This document shows, one piece after another, positions 11,972 through 23,375 of a DNA stretch of 64,000 nt (the first letter of the stretch is position 1; every line of letters starts with the position of its first letter). The position numbers were made by a program, and so were the translations under genes. This stretch comes from Isoetes taiwanensis (Eukaryota; Streptophyta; Lycopodiopsida; Isoetales; Isoetaceae), in assembly GCA_021234155.1 (NCBI GenBank), contig JAJEKV010000022.1, positions 7,020,132-7,084,131 of the forward strand, read 5' to 3'. Below the pieces are notes generated by a model, which was not told the DNA's origin, searched no databases, and worked only from the letters and a program-made list of their open reading frames with translations.

Positions 11972-12028
11972 TTAAGCCACTTCACTCTCCGGCCATGGAG
12001 GGCAACCCTCCGTGCGCAGCACCTTGTT

Positions 12029-13983
12029 ACTTTACTCTATTTTAAATTAAATTTTAATCTAAGATAAACTTTTTATGATTAAAATGTTATTTTTTAGAAA
12101 TATTCCTAGAAGAATCTTTTAGATTGAAATTAATTAACTAATTATACTTATGTTTCAAAAAATTAAATAGCTTATTATTGATTATGTTTTATTTCATCAA
12201 TAATAAATTATTCAATAATTATTATTAAAACATTAACTTTATCGTTTAATTAATTTCAACCTAAAACGTTTCCTATAGTATTCTTAAAAGTGTAAAAGTT
12301 TATCAATTGTGCAATTCTCACAAGAATTTTAAGTCAATCACTTATTAAACCATCAGATTTCATTTAAAAATTATCATGTTTCTTAAATCACTAAAAATTA
12401 TTCTTTGACAATCATTATAGTTTTGATTTAAAGATAAATTTATATAATAAAAACTCATAAAAATTATAACAATCAAGAAGAATTAAACAATACATAAATT
12501 CTTATAATGGCATTTTTGAAGCACTATCTATTAAATCTGAATAACGTCCAATTTTTGTTGAATATATCATCTAAGCTATTTGTTGTTGATATGGTCCAAG
12601 TTTGTAATGGTAGAGCTTGCTCATTTTTATCCATATAGTAGGATCTTTGATATTTATCTTTAAGACTATGTAGTTATTCTCAATCTTAATATTTTTATGC
12701 CTTGAAAATGATATATTGCAACAGAAACAATTGTTATCTCACAAGCTTTAAAATACACATACATGCACGTCCTAAGCAAGAAAAGTTCTTACGTTTTTCA
12801 TGATATAAGAGGAAGGCTTCATGATGGCGGAAGACTAGAGTACTATCGGCCAGCAGATCCTCGGAGATGATCTGTGGGAGGTTAGTTGCGAATTGTTGAA
12901 GTCGATTTCATAAACTAGAGCTCATATTTTTGAAAATTTTCTAGGAACTCAAGAAATCTGATGTGGTCCTCTACAACCCGTCATGTGTTGTCGAGACAAG
13001 ATAGTTCTGGATCTCAGCCGTGCATGAAAAACTGGTGATTGAAGCCCAGTCGGGGAAGCGGTGGTTGCCCTCTTGGGGTTTAATAGGGGACTCCTGAAGT
13101 TAGAAGATTTCCTCGAAAGCATATCAAGGGGCTTAACGATTAGTACCGGGTTACAAAAAGAGCGGGCTATTCTCAGAGAGGATATCCACTCCATCGAGCA
13201 GGAGCAACAGTCGAGAGAAAAGGAAAAAAGAATGATGGACGAGCTTATCAAGGATGAAGAAAGGTGTTTTCTTTTTCCTTTTCTTTTTCCCCATTTTGTT
13301 TCTTATCATTTTCTGTCACGTGTTAGTCTGAAAGTAGCTCTTGATAAGAAGAGGGAGAAAAATAGGAAGAAGAAGAAGGAGAAGAAAAGAGCAAAAATGG
13401 CGGGACTCGCGTAAGTTTTTTACTAAAGTATAATATTGCTTTCTAAACTAATTTTCACTTTACTCTATTTTAAATTAAATTTTAATCTAAGATAAACTCT
13501 GTATGATTAAAATGTTATTTTTTAGAAATATTCATAGAAGAATCTTTTAGATTTAAATTAATTAACTAATTATACTTATGTTTTAAAAAATTAAATAATG
13601 TTTTATTTCATCAATAATAAATTATTCAATAGTTATTATTAAAACATTAACTTTATCGTTTAATTAATTTCAACCTAAAACTTTTCCTATAGTATTCTTA
13701 AAAGTGTAAAAGTTTATCAATTGTGCAATTCTCACATGAATTTTAAGTCAATCACTTATTAAACCATCAGATCTCATTTAAAAATTATCATGTTTGTTAA
13801 ATCACTAAAAATTATTCTTTGACAACCATTATAGTTTTAATTTAAAGATAAATTTATATAATAAAAACTCATAAAAATTATAACAATCAAGAAGAATTAA
13901 ACAATATATAAATTCTTATAATGGCATTTTTGAAGCACTATCTATTAAATCTGAATAAGTCCAATTTTTGTTGAATATGTCAT
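12029..13983. mobile_element. Short element with 530-540 bp direct terminal repeats
   Basis: The segment 12029-12570, starting 'actttactctattttaaatt', is repeated in the same direction at 13456-13983 with few changes; the second copy lacks about 15 bp near 13606. Between them lie about 885 bp that are not repeated and carry an open frame. The arrangement is that of a very short LTR element, or an element flanked by two copies of an AT-rich repeat. The repeats do not begin TG or end CA, and no primer site is visible, so an LTR reading is not secure. Confidence 0.55.
13061..13414 (+). other. Lysine-rich open frame inside the direct-repeat element, possible captured exon(s)
   Basis: A 117-codon frame. 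Residues about 30-70 are charged and heptad-like (SIEQEQQSREKEKRMMDELI), suggesting a coiled coil, then a hydrophobic phenylalanine-rich stretch (13265-13320) that looks like an intron, then a lysine-rich end. A GT after the 'gatgaagaaag' segment (13263) and an AG at 13326 would join the two charged parts. It may be a host gene fragment carried by the element; the product is unknown. Confidence 0.25.
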
Positions 13984-14130
13984 AATTTTTTAGCATAAAT
14001 TTTTAGTTCATTATTGTAATATTGTTGAGGTTATGTATTCGAGTCTTTTAAATTGCAATATCATACGATAATGGGCCATCGAGAATGATAAAAGTTGACA
14101 CAATCATTCTTGGCATTTGGATGCTTTTGG

Positions 14131-14765
14131 TATAAATTTATACTGGAAGGGTTCGTTTCAAACTTGAAGTGCACATTGTACGGGGCCATTCCGGCATAAA
14201 TTTATATGGAAGGGTGCACTTCACAATGAAGTGCATATGCCCTTCACATTGAAGTGCAATGAAGATCACACGGCATAAATCTATACCGGAAGGGTTCCAC
14301 TTTGACAATATACATTTATATCGAAAGAGTTCCATCCAAAGTCAAAGAGTACTACTGATGGGTGCCCTTTTGATAAAAATTTATACGAGAAGGGTGCCGT
14401 TCATATTGAAGTGCATGTGCCCTTTACATTGAAGTGCAATGAAGATCATGCGGTATAAATCTATACCAGAAGAATTCTTTTTAGAGATGAAGTATGCAAC
14501 TGAATGGCACCCTTTCGGTATAGATTTATACCGGAAGGGTTCCTTTCAAAGTTGAAGGGCACTATTGAAGGGTGCCCTTCTGTTATAACTTTATAAGCGA
14601 AGAGTGCCCTTCACATTGAAGTGCAACAGAGATCGTGCGGTATAGATCTAAATGCTCCTCAGACTAGGGTGCCCTTCGGCATAAATCTATACGCGAAGTG
14701 CACTTTGTATATTGAAATGTGTGTGCAATTGAAGTGCAACAAATAAATTTATATACTCAAGAGCC
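14131..14765. repeat. Array of palindromic TATAAATTTATA / GAAGTGCA units
   Basis: Roughly ten irregular units of 60-80 bp. Each starts with a variant of GGTATAAATTTATACC (a perfect 16-bp palindrome in its consensus), then GGAAGGGTGCCCTTC or a close variant, then TTCACATTGAAGTGCA, itself an inverted repeat. Units alternate in a higher-order pattern of about 140 bp. There are no reading frames of note. Both DNA strands could form small hairpins along the array. Confidence 0.75.
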
Positions 14766-16033
14766 TGGGTGTGTAAATGGATTTTCGTGTGCAAGATCAC
14801 AATCAGAAACTCAGGCAAGCAAACTGCAAAGTCTATGCAATGGATTTCATCCCATTCTACCAGCATGACAATGTAATACAAAACACAGATGAAGGAGAAT
14901 GTATTACAGACGATGAAGAAGAGAGATAACACAAGTCTGGAGGTTCATTCTCCTCTTCTATTATTAATTCTTCCATAGAAGATGCACTCTACAATAGATC
15001 TTCAAGAAAACTCCAAGAGTGGAAGAGGGAGAGAATGAGGAGACGTGCCTCCTCTTAAACTTACACAACAAATCTCCTCGATTCAACTTTAAGCAATCTC
15101 CACCATTAGATCTCCAATAACTTACATGTCTCCTAGGATTGCGCCACCTCACCCCCATGCTTTAACCACTGAAAAGGACTTTTATACACCTTCAAGTCCA
15201 TAAATTCAACTTCAATACATCATAAATGCTTCATCCACAATATTTGCACTTTTTTACATTTTCTCCACGTTACATCCATATTGTTCTCCATTTTTGCACA
15301 CATTTCACCAATTTAAGCACATCATGCAAAAATTGTCAAGATAAAACACACAACATCCCCGAGATTATTCATCGTCCCGATGAATTCTTCAAAATCTTTT
15401 TTTTTTTTTTATCTTCATGTCTTCAACTTGGTTCTTAAAATAGCATCACAACTTAACAAAAATCTAATGTCAAAATGTCTTCAAGTCTTCAAAAACATCT
15501 ATAGAAGTCTTTCAAGGAAAAGAAATACTAAAAACTTCTAACATCACTTCATCTTCGTCAATCATAGGGTGGCAAGTCCCATCCAGTCAGTGGCACCCTC
15601 GCTCTCTGCCTGGTATGGCGCTCTATCCCCTTCACATCACTTATACATTTTCCATCACATTTCATATAGATCATGTGATGCTGCTGCCTTTCTAGGTCCG
15701 CACATCCATCATGCCATCCATAATCACTTAAATAAAAAATAAAACTTGTACAACTTCCTTTGATAGCTTGAATTCTTGAAAAAACTTGTAAATTAAATCC
15801 AGCACTAACCACATAATCTTGATCTTTAATAGGAGGATAAATAATCCTCGTCATATAAACAAAAAGATAATACTGGCCATTGATATGCAATCTTCATATT
15901 TGAAAATCTTCAATCTGAATATAGTAATTGAACTTCGAATAACTTGGAGAGAACAAGTAATTTTCGCCTTTAAACACTTGGGCATAATAAATGTAACTTG
16001 GTCTTGAATAATAACAATCCACATAGTTGGGGA
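14766..16033. other. Intergenic, one arm of a 173-bp direct repeat, no gene
   Basis: No supported gene. 15181-15355 is one copy of a direct repeat (listed separately). A T-run occurs at 15398-15409. A minus-strand frame at 15558-15890 has no recognisable domain. Confidence 0.35.
15181..15355. repeat. Direct repeat, copy 1
   Basis: About 175 bp beginning 'ttttatacaccttcaagtcc' and ending 'gataaaacacacaac' is repeated in the same orientation at 16883-17055. The two copies differ by a few substitutions and short indels. They flank 1.5 kb that includes a SINE-like insertion, and each lies beside a TATAAATTTATA array, so they probably belong to one larger repeat family. Confidence 0.85.
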
Positions 16034-16185
16034 ATATAAGATAAGATAAGATAAGATAAATTTTTACGTCCACGGGAACCCAACGGGTTATGGGACGGCA
16101 CATGCAAGGGCAACAGCCCATCTAAAACCTGGGGACTAGGCCCCATCACCAAACACAATAATCAAATAAGAATAAGATAAGATAA
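16034..16185 (-). mobile_element. SINE-like insertion, minus strand, (CTTAT)n tail
   Basis: On the minus strand a body of about 120 bp ends 'cccgtggacgtaaaaattta' followed by (CTTAT)n (16034-16060). The end shares 'CCCATA', 'TTGG' and 'CCGTGGACG' in order with the SINE-like copies at 8046, 40127 and 53100, but the body differs. The stretch 'aataagataagataa' lies on both sides, which may be a target duplication or insertion into a simple repeat. Confidence 0.6.
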
Positions 16186-16882
16186 TGCTAATGCTAGCCT
16201 AGAGAATCGTTCAATATAAAGGCAAATAAATAACCTCGAAAATAACTTGGTCTTGAAAATAACATCCTCATAAACACACCATTGTGCTTAGAAGGACTTG
16301 AACCAGAGATTTGTGGTTAAAAAAAATCAACAGCTTATCCAAAGGACCATTTGCCAACACGTATAATATGAAAAGATTTTGATTTTTCTATTGCGTTCCA
16401 TCATCTTCACTTTTTCTTTTCCTTTGAGCAGGCGATCTATTTTAGGGCATGGTCTTTCTGTGCGCGCGGCCGATCAGTTAGGGTATGGCGGATCTGACTC
16501 CCTTTTGTGTTTATCTTCTGCAAGCATAGATGCATCATTCGGCAGAGCAGCAGCTATAGGATGGCGAATCAGAGGATGGGTCGGCCGATTTGGGGTAAGT
16601 ATGGCAGAAGGAGACGATAGCAAAGAAATGGCTTAAGGCAAAGAGATGGCAGATGAATCAATGACAGGGAACAATATGAAATATGAAGAGTTCTTGTTCT
16701 GCACATTTAGCATCTGTTCATCCACTTCTTTGGTCGACATTCTGTCGCTGAACATGGTGGACGTTGTCAGGTATCGGCCATGGCGTGGATCTGTCGCACA
16801 TATCATGTCTTAGCATCCCACATCAGCTGTGTTAACTTAGAAACTATTAGGGCTCTGTATTACTGGGAGCCGTGGGAAAGAA
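16186..16882. other. No recognised gene
   Basis: An 85-codon frame at 16379-16636 has alanine/glycine-rich composition unlike the AT-rich surroundings (its GC-rich stretch runs 16440-16610). That might mark a relic exon, but no domain is recognisable. A 'ggtaag' at 16592 could be a splice donor. Confidence 0.25.
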
Positions 16883-17055
16883 CTTTTATACAGCTTCAAG
16901 TCCATAAATTCAACTTCAATACATCATAAATGTTTCATCCACAATATTTGCACATTTTTTATATTTTCTCCACATTAGACCTTGTTCTCCATTTTTGCAC
17001 ACATTTCACCAATTTAAGCACATCATGCAAAAATTGTCAAGATAAAACACACAAC
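16883..17055. repeat. Direct repeat, copy 2
   Basis: Second copy of the 175-bp repeat at 15181-15355, same orientation, followed directly by 'ggatgcccttttggtata', the start of the second palindromic array. Confidence 0.85.
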
Positions 17056-17770
17056 AGGATGCCCTTTTGGTATAATGCAAAGGGTGCTTTCCATATTAAA
17101 GTGCATCTGTCCTCTTCATGTTGAAGTGCCCATGGTATAAATTTATATGCTCAATTGTTTATTTCAACAGAGGTGTTTGAGTATTGTAATTAATCATTCT
17201 TTACATATGAAGTTTTTAGGGGCATAAAAGAGAGAAATTTTAAGAAGATTTTACCTAATTTACTAACATTTTAGTCTGTAATAGGCTTCCACATAATAGA
17301 TCAAAGGCCTTCTAATGCAACTTTGTGAAGCATTTTGCAAAGAAATTTGTTCGAGTAAGTAAAAACACCCTGGAATACGAGACTTTCTGAATTTAGTGTG
17401 CAAACTATTGTTCTAGTTTCAATATTATAACTTTATATATATCGGGCCAACACTGGATAAATTTATACTGAGAAGAGATGTGAACGGTGTAAATTTATAC
17501 CGCTGGAGTGTTTATAATATAAATTTATATCGAAGAGAGCTGTGAATCATATAAATTAAAAATTTATACCACTCAAAAAACCATTCGTTTCAATGTATAA
17601 ATTTATATTGATTGGGCTTACACTATGTAAATGTAAACTGATGTGAGATGTGAGAACGTTACTAATTTATACCATCGTGCCTAAAATATCAACTTAAACC
17701 AACGAGAGATGTGAACAGTATAAATTTATACCACTCGAGTGTCTTTGGTATAAGTTTATATTGCGGCATG
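17056..17770. repeat. Second TATAAATTTATA array
   Basis: Further variants of the TATAAATTTATA palindrome at intervals of roughly 35-65 bp (for example near 17137, 17458, 17520, 17597, 17719), here with 'accgctggagtg'/'accactcgagtg' and 'gagagatgtgaac' spacers instead of the GAAGTGCA modules. The array is looser and more AT-rich than the one at 14131-14765. Confidence 0.65.
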
Positions 17771-19899
17771 AACAGTTTGATTATATTGCTCATGTTTGTG
17801 CACTATAATTTTACACTGCACGACTCCCAAGTTGCAGAGTGGGTGTCTAGTAATGCAAGGGATGTTAATGACACATTCATTATGGTTTAACCTCCCCTCA
17901 TAGATAAACTTTCTCTTAAGCTGGCAAGATATAGCATCTTGACCCACCATAAGGGTAGTAAAAGGCAGCAAAATGCTAAAAAGGAATTTGAAGAATAGAT
18001 TGACTGATGAAGGCCTTTTTGTAAACTGCTTATGTGATCTAGTGCTATTTATCTAGCAACAAGTATAAGTATATACTATTAACTTAACTACCATAATTGT
18101 TTTGCAAATATGAATATTAATATAATTTTACCACCCTTCATGTATGTCATTTCAATGTTTTACTCTTGTCCACACATTCAATGTTCGAGTGTTGGGGCCA
18201 CACATTTTCGTTTTCATTGCATTAAATTCCTAGTTACAATTTGCATTGGTAAGGTTAAACTCTACTAAATCTTGTCACATGTTCTGTCCTTATAATTAAG
18301 AGTGCAAACTTTTACATAAGTGAAAATTCATTCTAACTTCTTGTGCAGAGTCAAATTATGTTTTTTTTAACATTGCTATGCAAAAACCGCAAAAACTTAG
18401 TTTCACTCCATTCTTGTTTTGGTGTATTATTGAAGATGTTTTTTTGGTTTGAAAAAAAAAATTCAAAAACATTGGCAAGTTTATGAATAACATATGAACC
18501 ATTAAATATAGCACAATTACCATAACACGCTAAAACAAAAATTTTCATTTTTTTTTTTTAAACACAAAAAACAACTGGCAACAACCCAGTTCCACTTCTT
18601 TGCAAAAAAACTGGAGCTTTCCATGGCTCTTATATTTTGAAATATGTAACACCATCTCTGTCTCTTGAGAAAAGCCAGGTAATTTTCTACATTTCTACTT
18701 GATTAATCAGTTGCTGGTTTAGATACTTCCATCATAATTCCGTCTGCTTGCCTTGTGCATATTGTAGATTTCCTGAATGATATTGGTAGCTTGGCCACTA
18801 TTGCTAGTATTCTTGCTCAATTGCATTCGTCTTAGTGGCCCATTTGTTAAAATCACAAAGATTCTTGTGTTTTTCATCTGATGCCATCTGCTCTGCTCTT
18901 TAGGCCAAGTTTTTTTTTTTGTTAAATTCCCCTTGTGGCTTACCTATCTTGGCTTATCCTTAACCTAATCGTGCATTCCAACTGCAAGGAGTCCTAACCT
19001 AATCTTCTACTCACGCATAATCAAATGAAAGAAGACTGAAAGCACCGAATTTCAGTAACCTTTCGCAATATCCTTGTAGTTCTTAACAAAAAAATTTGCA
19101 AAAGTTATTTGCCAACCTAATGCTTAGTAATTTTTTTTTATTGCTAGGTCAATTTTAGACCTATTTTAGTGTCCAAAAACATTTTTTTCAAAAATAAATC
19201 GGACTATCAAAATCTTGCATTTTCCTGAAGAAAAAACATTTAAACCCCTTGGATTAACAACTTTTTTGTTTAAAGTCTTGTTTTGCACTTATTTTTGGAA
19301 TTTTTGAAGGGAATATTTGAAACGCACTTCTTACATTAGCGCATTTGGTTTTAAACGTTATAAGGCAAAATAACAATCAAAGCATTTCGAGAGACCAATT
19401 TTTTGATCAGCAATTTGTCAAAACTTAGTATGGCACATTCATTTTCTCGCATCTGCATATATATCAATGAGAGTATAACTTGCTATAAAATTATCATCGA
19501 AGCCTATGATACTATGGATAAACTGCCATGCTATATTACTTCTAGACTACCATTTGCTTTCTTGATCTCGAAGTAACTTGGGTGTCTCAAGTATTTGAAA
19601 TGAATTTAATATAAAGGAAAGGACGAATTTTACACGAGAGAAAAGAGGCTAATTTAAGTCGTCTGATTAATGGTGTTCATTATGCTCAAAGGTGTCTTGC
19701 ACAATCTCAGTTCTATTATATAGCTCTCCCTACCTTTGCACAAGAAGCAAAAGACGAATGAGATGACCATTCACGATGGCTAAATCAAGAGCTCCTTATG
19801 TCGAGGAATATATGACAATGACAAATTGAAAACTAGAAAATAAATGAACGATGGAAAAAGTTACATAATAAGAAAATTCTAGCATGTGTTCATTATTAT
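17771..19899. other. AT-rich, no recognised gene
   Basis: No supported coding sequence. Homopolymer T runs at 18551-18561, 18911-18920 and 19131-19140 and a few A runs. Two short minus-strand frames (17756-17971, 18351-18548) lack domains. Confidence 0.4.
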
Positions 19900-20480
19900 C
19901 CACGGAAAATTCTTACTCATGGACAAGTCACCAAGCTACTTGGAATTCAGATTGGTATTCATGTTAGTGCAAGAGCAGCATAGGAAGAAATTACTCATCG
20001 ATTTGGGATAAAACCAACCAATCCTTTTAGCAGTCGGTCTTCCCAAGCCATATCGAAGTCGTGTCCTGAACGTTTTCAAGAAGTTCAAGCATATTTTTGC
20101 TTACAACTATAAAGATTTGTGTGGTATCAAGAAAGCGTCGGGGGAACTTACCATTCCCACAAAACCAGACTCTTGCTCCATCTAGCAATAGCAATGACAG
20201 CATAGACTCGACCGCAACTACCGTGATCGTGTAAAGGCTGAGATAGATAAGCTTTTAGCTATAGGCCTTATCGATAAAGCCAAATATTCTGAGTGGGTGA
20301 GCCCCATTGTTATAGCTCTTAAGCACAACGGTAAGACTTTTGTCTCTGTAGATTACTGCAAACTCAACTTGGCCACGGACGGCCCATTTCATGCTTCCTT
20401 TCACAGATCAAGTTCTAAAAGAGGTTTGGAGAAACCTTTGTTTTGATGGTCAGCTACAAAGTTGTCTCTTGCTAGTCACA
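19900..20480 (+). pseudogene. Decayed Ty3-type retrotransposon pol (reverse transcriptase start)
   Basis: Conceptual translation with stops and shifts gives the region just before and into Ty3 reverse transcriptase: 'FKKFKHIFAYNYKDLCGI' near 20070, then 'YRDRVKAEIDKLLAIGLID' and 'WVSPIVIALKHNGK' near 20220-20330, then a remnant of the 'VDYCKLN' block. The catalytic YxDD block is absent. This is a fragment unrelated in position to the chromovirus at 25.5 kb and much more diverged. Confidence 0.7.
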
Positions 20481-20559
20481 TTACAATGGCCATAGTTCTT
20501 AGTAGTACTCATATTTATATGGCTTTCTTAATGCTAGCCCTACAGGTCAAAGTATAGGA

Positions 20560-21720
20560 GCCCATTGGTACTGCCCAAAATTTCATATGGGTTGGCATTG
20601 ATGAGAATGTTATAGTTAAGGTGGCTTGGTCTAAATGCATCCTCCCTAGGTGGGCAGGTGACATATATATGATGGATTTCTTGCTGCATAGTAAGATTCT
20701 AACCTCAAAATAATTTGGAGGCTCCTAAATATCGAAGATGACACACTTGGTCTACGTCTTTTGAAATAATCTCTTCGTCATTCCTCTAAGCAAGAAGGCA
20801 GTCCAAATGTTTGGGCTCTATTGCACCCGCTTGAGCTTTTTCCAAATGCCTCTTCTATCCCACGACGATTGTTGACAGCATAGGATTTGGTCAGACATCT
20901 ATTTTGGTCGTGTCCTTCTATCCATGCTCTCCTAGATATTTTGTGGTGGTGGGCGCCATTGCCGCCAGACCCTTTAGCACCTCCACTTGATGCATCAGTT
21001 CATCCCCTTATTCAGAGATGATGGGTCCTAGCAGGTGTCGTCTCTACTCGAGCATGGTATGAAGGTGGTCGCCTCTTGCCATAGCCTGCATTTCAAGCAA
21101 AATTCTTACTCTCACATTGGAATGTAACTGTGTGGGAGAAGGTAGCAGAGAACTTGTCTCTTATAGTGGAGGTTGGTGTCATGGAAAGGATGTCATGGGG
21201 TTGTCATGAGAATATACATAATCAGCTGTCTTAGCTCCATTGGCTCTCCCACTACCAACTGGATGGCAATTACAGATCTCAGAAACTCAGGTGGGCTCGT
21301 ACATGGCATTGGCTTTGGGATAAGTTGTTCCATCATAAAGTTTCTATACTTTGGTGGCAAGTTTAATATTGGTGTTAGTATGTAAATGCTTTGTGGCATC
21401 GCTATGATCTTCTTATCTCTGCAGTATGCCCATTTACCTTTTAGATATTGAAACACTTGAACATTGCCTCTTTTCTTGTCCAGGAGTTCAACCAGCATGG
21501 TCCTGGCTATAAGTTTATTTAACAACACACTGGATAGTCAATCTGTTCTCTTGGCATCTTACCCATGTTCGTTGCCCCCAGTAAGCATAAGATATTTCAT
21601 CTAGGATCTAGTTAGCTATTGTGGTCAGTTTAGGAGCTTTATAGGTTGCAGATTTTCCAAGGCATTTAGATCTGCTTGTAGTATTATTGTCGTAGCTCAG
21701 GTTAAGATTCCAAGTGCTTA
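20560..21720 (+). pseudogene. Decayed LINE reverse-transcriptase C-terminal region (zf-RVT)
   Basis: Frame-broken translation shows the block that follows plant LINE reverse transcriptase: 'VAWSKCILPRWAG' near 20620, 'FLLHSKILTSK' near 20680, then the zinc-finger-like end 'LWDKLFHHKVSILWWQV' near 21310 and 'ETLEHCLFSCPG' near 21450. Several stops and shifts make it a relic. The upstream catalytic domain and endonuclease are missing; it abuts the Ty3 relic, so one inserted into or next to the other. Confidence 0.65.
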
Positions 21721-21864
21721 TAAGTCTTACTCCTTTGAGCAAGAATTGAAGGATCATATTTCGATTCAATATCTTCAAATTAATTCTTTAGTTTCTTATA
21801 CTAGATAAGCACGTAATGCTTTAGGCTCGTGTTTGGGAGTATTGTTTTGTGCTTAAGACTCCAG

Positions 21865-22809
21865 AATCTAGAAAATGGAGTTGATACATCTGACATAGCA
21901 CAAAAAGTTCAGAAGGCAGCAGAGGATCCATCTGAGGATGAACTCGAAGATGAAGATGTTGATGTACATCAATGTTGTTACATACTTTGCATACCGTACG
22001 GGTACCATACGTTTTTTAAGTTTTTTTAAAGTTTTTTATTTTTGGTTTTTAAAATCTTAGAATACGTTTTTATAACATTAAAAACGTTAAAAACGTAAAA
22101 AAAAACATAAAAAAAAACTTTAAACCCAAATTGCCCCTTTGAAACAGTTTATATAACATTTTTTAATACCAGCACCATATTTGGGTTCCAATCAAATCAC
22201 AAAAATGTGTATTCAATTCAAAGGTTTAACTTAATAATATAACAACTAACATAAAGGTTTAGCTTATTATCATACTAGAGGTAGACAGAAGAGAAACGAA
22301 TATAGGTAAAAAAGAATTATTTGAAGCAGCTATACCTTTGGAACGGTTTTGGTTCACTTCCTGCTTCCATTTATCACTTATGGCAGTCAGATCTTCGGAA
22401 GCAATATAGAAAAAAATGAATCGAAATAAAATTAGTTGTAAAAGAAGAAGAATGGAAAAGTTGCCTTGGTCGACTAGTCTTGGATTGGCGCAAGAACTGT
22501 TTCCTGGTTTGCATGGTGGAGTAAAAACCTTTCTTTCATTGAGCAAAAAACCAAAACCCTGGTTCTACATGCATTCGGCATGTTTCTACATGCATGCGGC
22601 CGCTCATAACTTCCAAAATCTTGTTTGCTAGACTAGAAAATCTAAATGAAAGTCATTCGAGGCATTAGTAATGGTTTTTTTTTTTTCCATTTTTTGATAA
22701 CCCCCGATGGTTGCAAACGTTTAGAATACGTAGGGGTTTTTTAAGAAGTACTCTATGGTTAAAAACAGAGTTTTTTAACAACACTGATGTACATGCTGAA
22801 GAAAACTAA
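21865..22809 (+). pseudogene. 3' end of an unidentified gene, split by a transposon
   Basis: After a possible splice acceptor (AG at 21863-21864) a frame encodes an acidic C-terminal tail with NLENGVDTSDIAQKV and then EDPSEDELEDEDVDVH, reaching 21969. A transposon with a 10-bp target duplication interrupts it; on the far side (from 22795) the same frame adds four codons (AEEN) and stops at 22807-22809. So this was a real coding end before the insertion. I do not recognise the protein. Neither upstream exons nor a promoter were found nearby, and the decayed LINE lies directly upstream, so this may be a captured or orphan fragment. Confidence 0.45.
21970..22784. mobile_element. Mutator-like nonautonomous transposon, 815 bp
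   Basis: Flanked by a perfect 10-bp direct repeat TGATGTACAT (21960-21969 and 22785-22794). The ends are short inverted repeats (GTTGTTA inside the left end, TAACAAC inside the right). The interior is very A/T-rich with T and A runs, and a 'tagaatacgt' module occurs near both ends. A 9-11 bp target duplication is typical of Mutator-like elements. No transposase; only a 95-codon minus-strand frame. Confidence 0.7.
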
Positions 22810-23375
22810 AACTAAGGTGGTCCTTAACGCGCAAAACATGATTTTTGTCGACATATATGATATCGAGATCACCATCCTGCCAATAGACATGATGTATCAG
22901 CCCTTACAGCACTCAGCACATAATTGCTGACTAAGCACTTCATCAGTATCTAGCAACAACCCACCACATCATAATTAGCTACGACGTAATTTGGAGTGGT
23001 TGGTAATGGGAGCAATTAATATTGGCTGCCTCTTTGTATACCTTGTATTCTCATGCATCTTCTAATTCATTTTTGCCTTTGTTTTGGGAGCTTGCACTAC
23101 TATAATCGTGTCAGATCCACGCAGGCATGTCCCATGTGTTTACAATGCTTACTGTTAATGGCAGTCATCCTATGATATTTAAATATAGACTATGGTTTGT
23201 AATTTACTTTTCAACATTGCAAGTCCATCTTCTTATATTATTATATTATTATTATTATTATTATTATAATGTTTTGGTGTAAGTAGTGCATCGCGCCCTA
23301 AATTGGGCGGTCCAGATTTAACCTAAACGTCGATTGGTTCAGATTGATTTATTTTTCTGCTTTTCATGACTACAG
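22810..23375. other. No recognised gene; (TTA)n microsatellite
   Basis: A TTA/TTAT simple repeat runs through about 23236-23268. The stretch just before 23376 ends 'catgactacag', a plausible splice acceptor for the pseudogene that follows. Nothing else is supported. Confidence 0.5.

Larger units (their letters stand above)
5525..12028. repeat. Inverted terminal-like repeats bounding about 6.5 kb
   Basis: At 5525-5582 the sequence runs ACAAGGTGCTGTGCACGGAG, then a hairpin GGAGGGTTGCCCTCC and a GTGAAGTGGCTT segment. The same order occurs inverted at 11972-12028. Subterminal GCCACTTCAC modules also appear at 11705-11716 and 5571-5600. Between them lie decayed repeats and no transposase. They may be the ends of one old element or two copies of a smaller repeat in opposite orientation. 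No target duplication was found. Confidence 0.45.
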
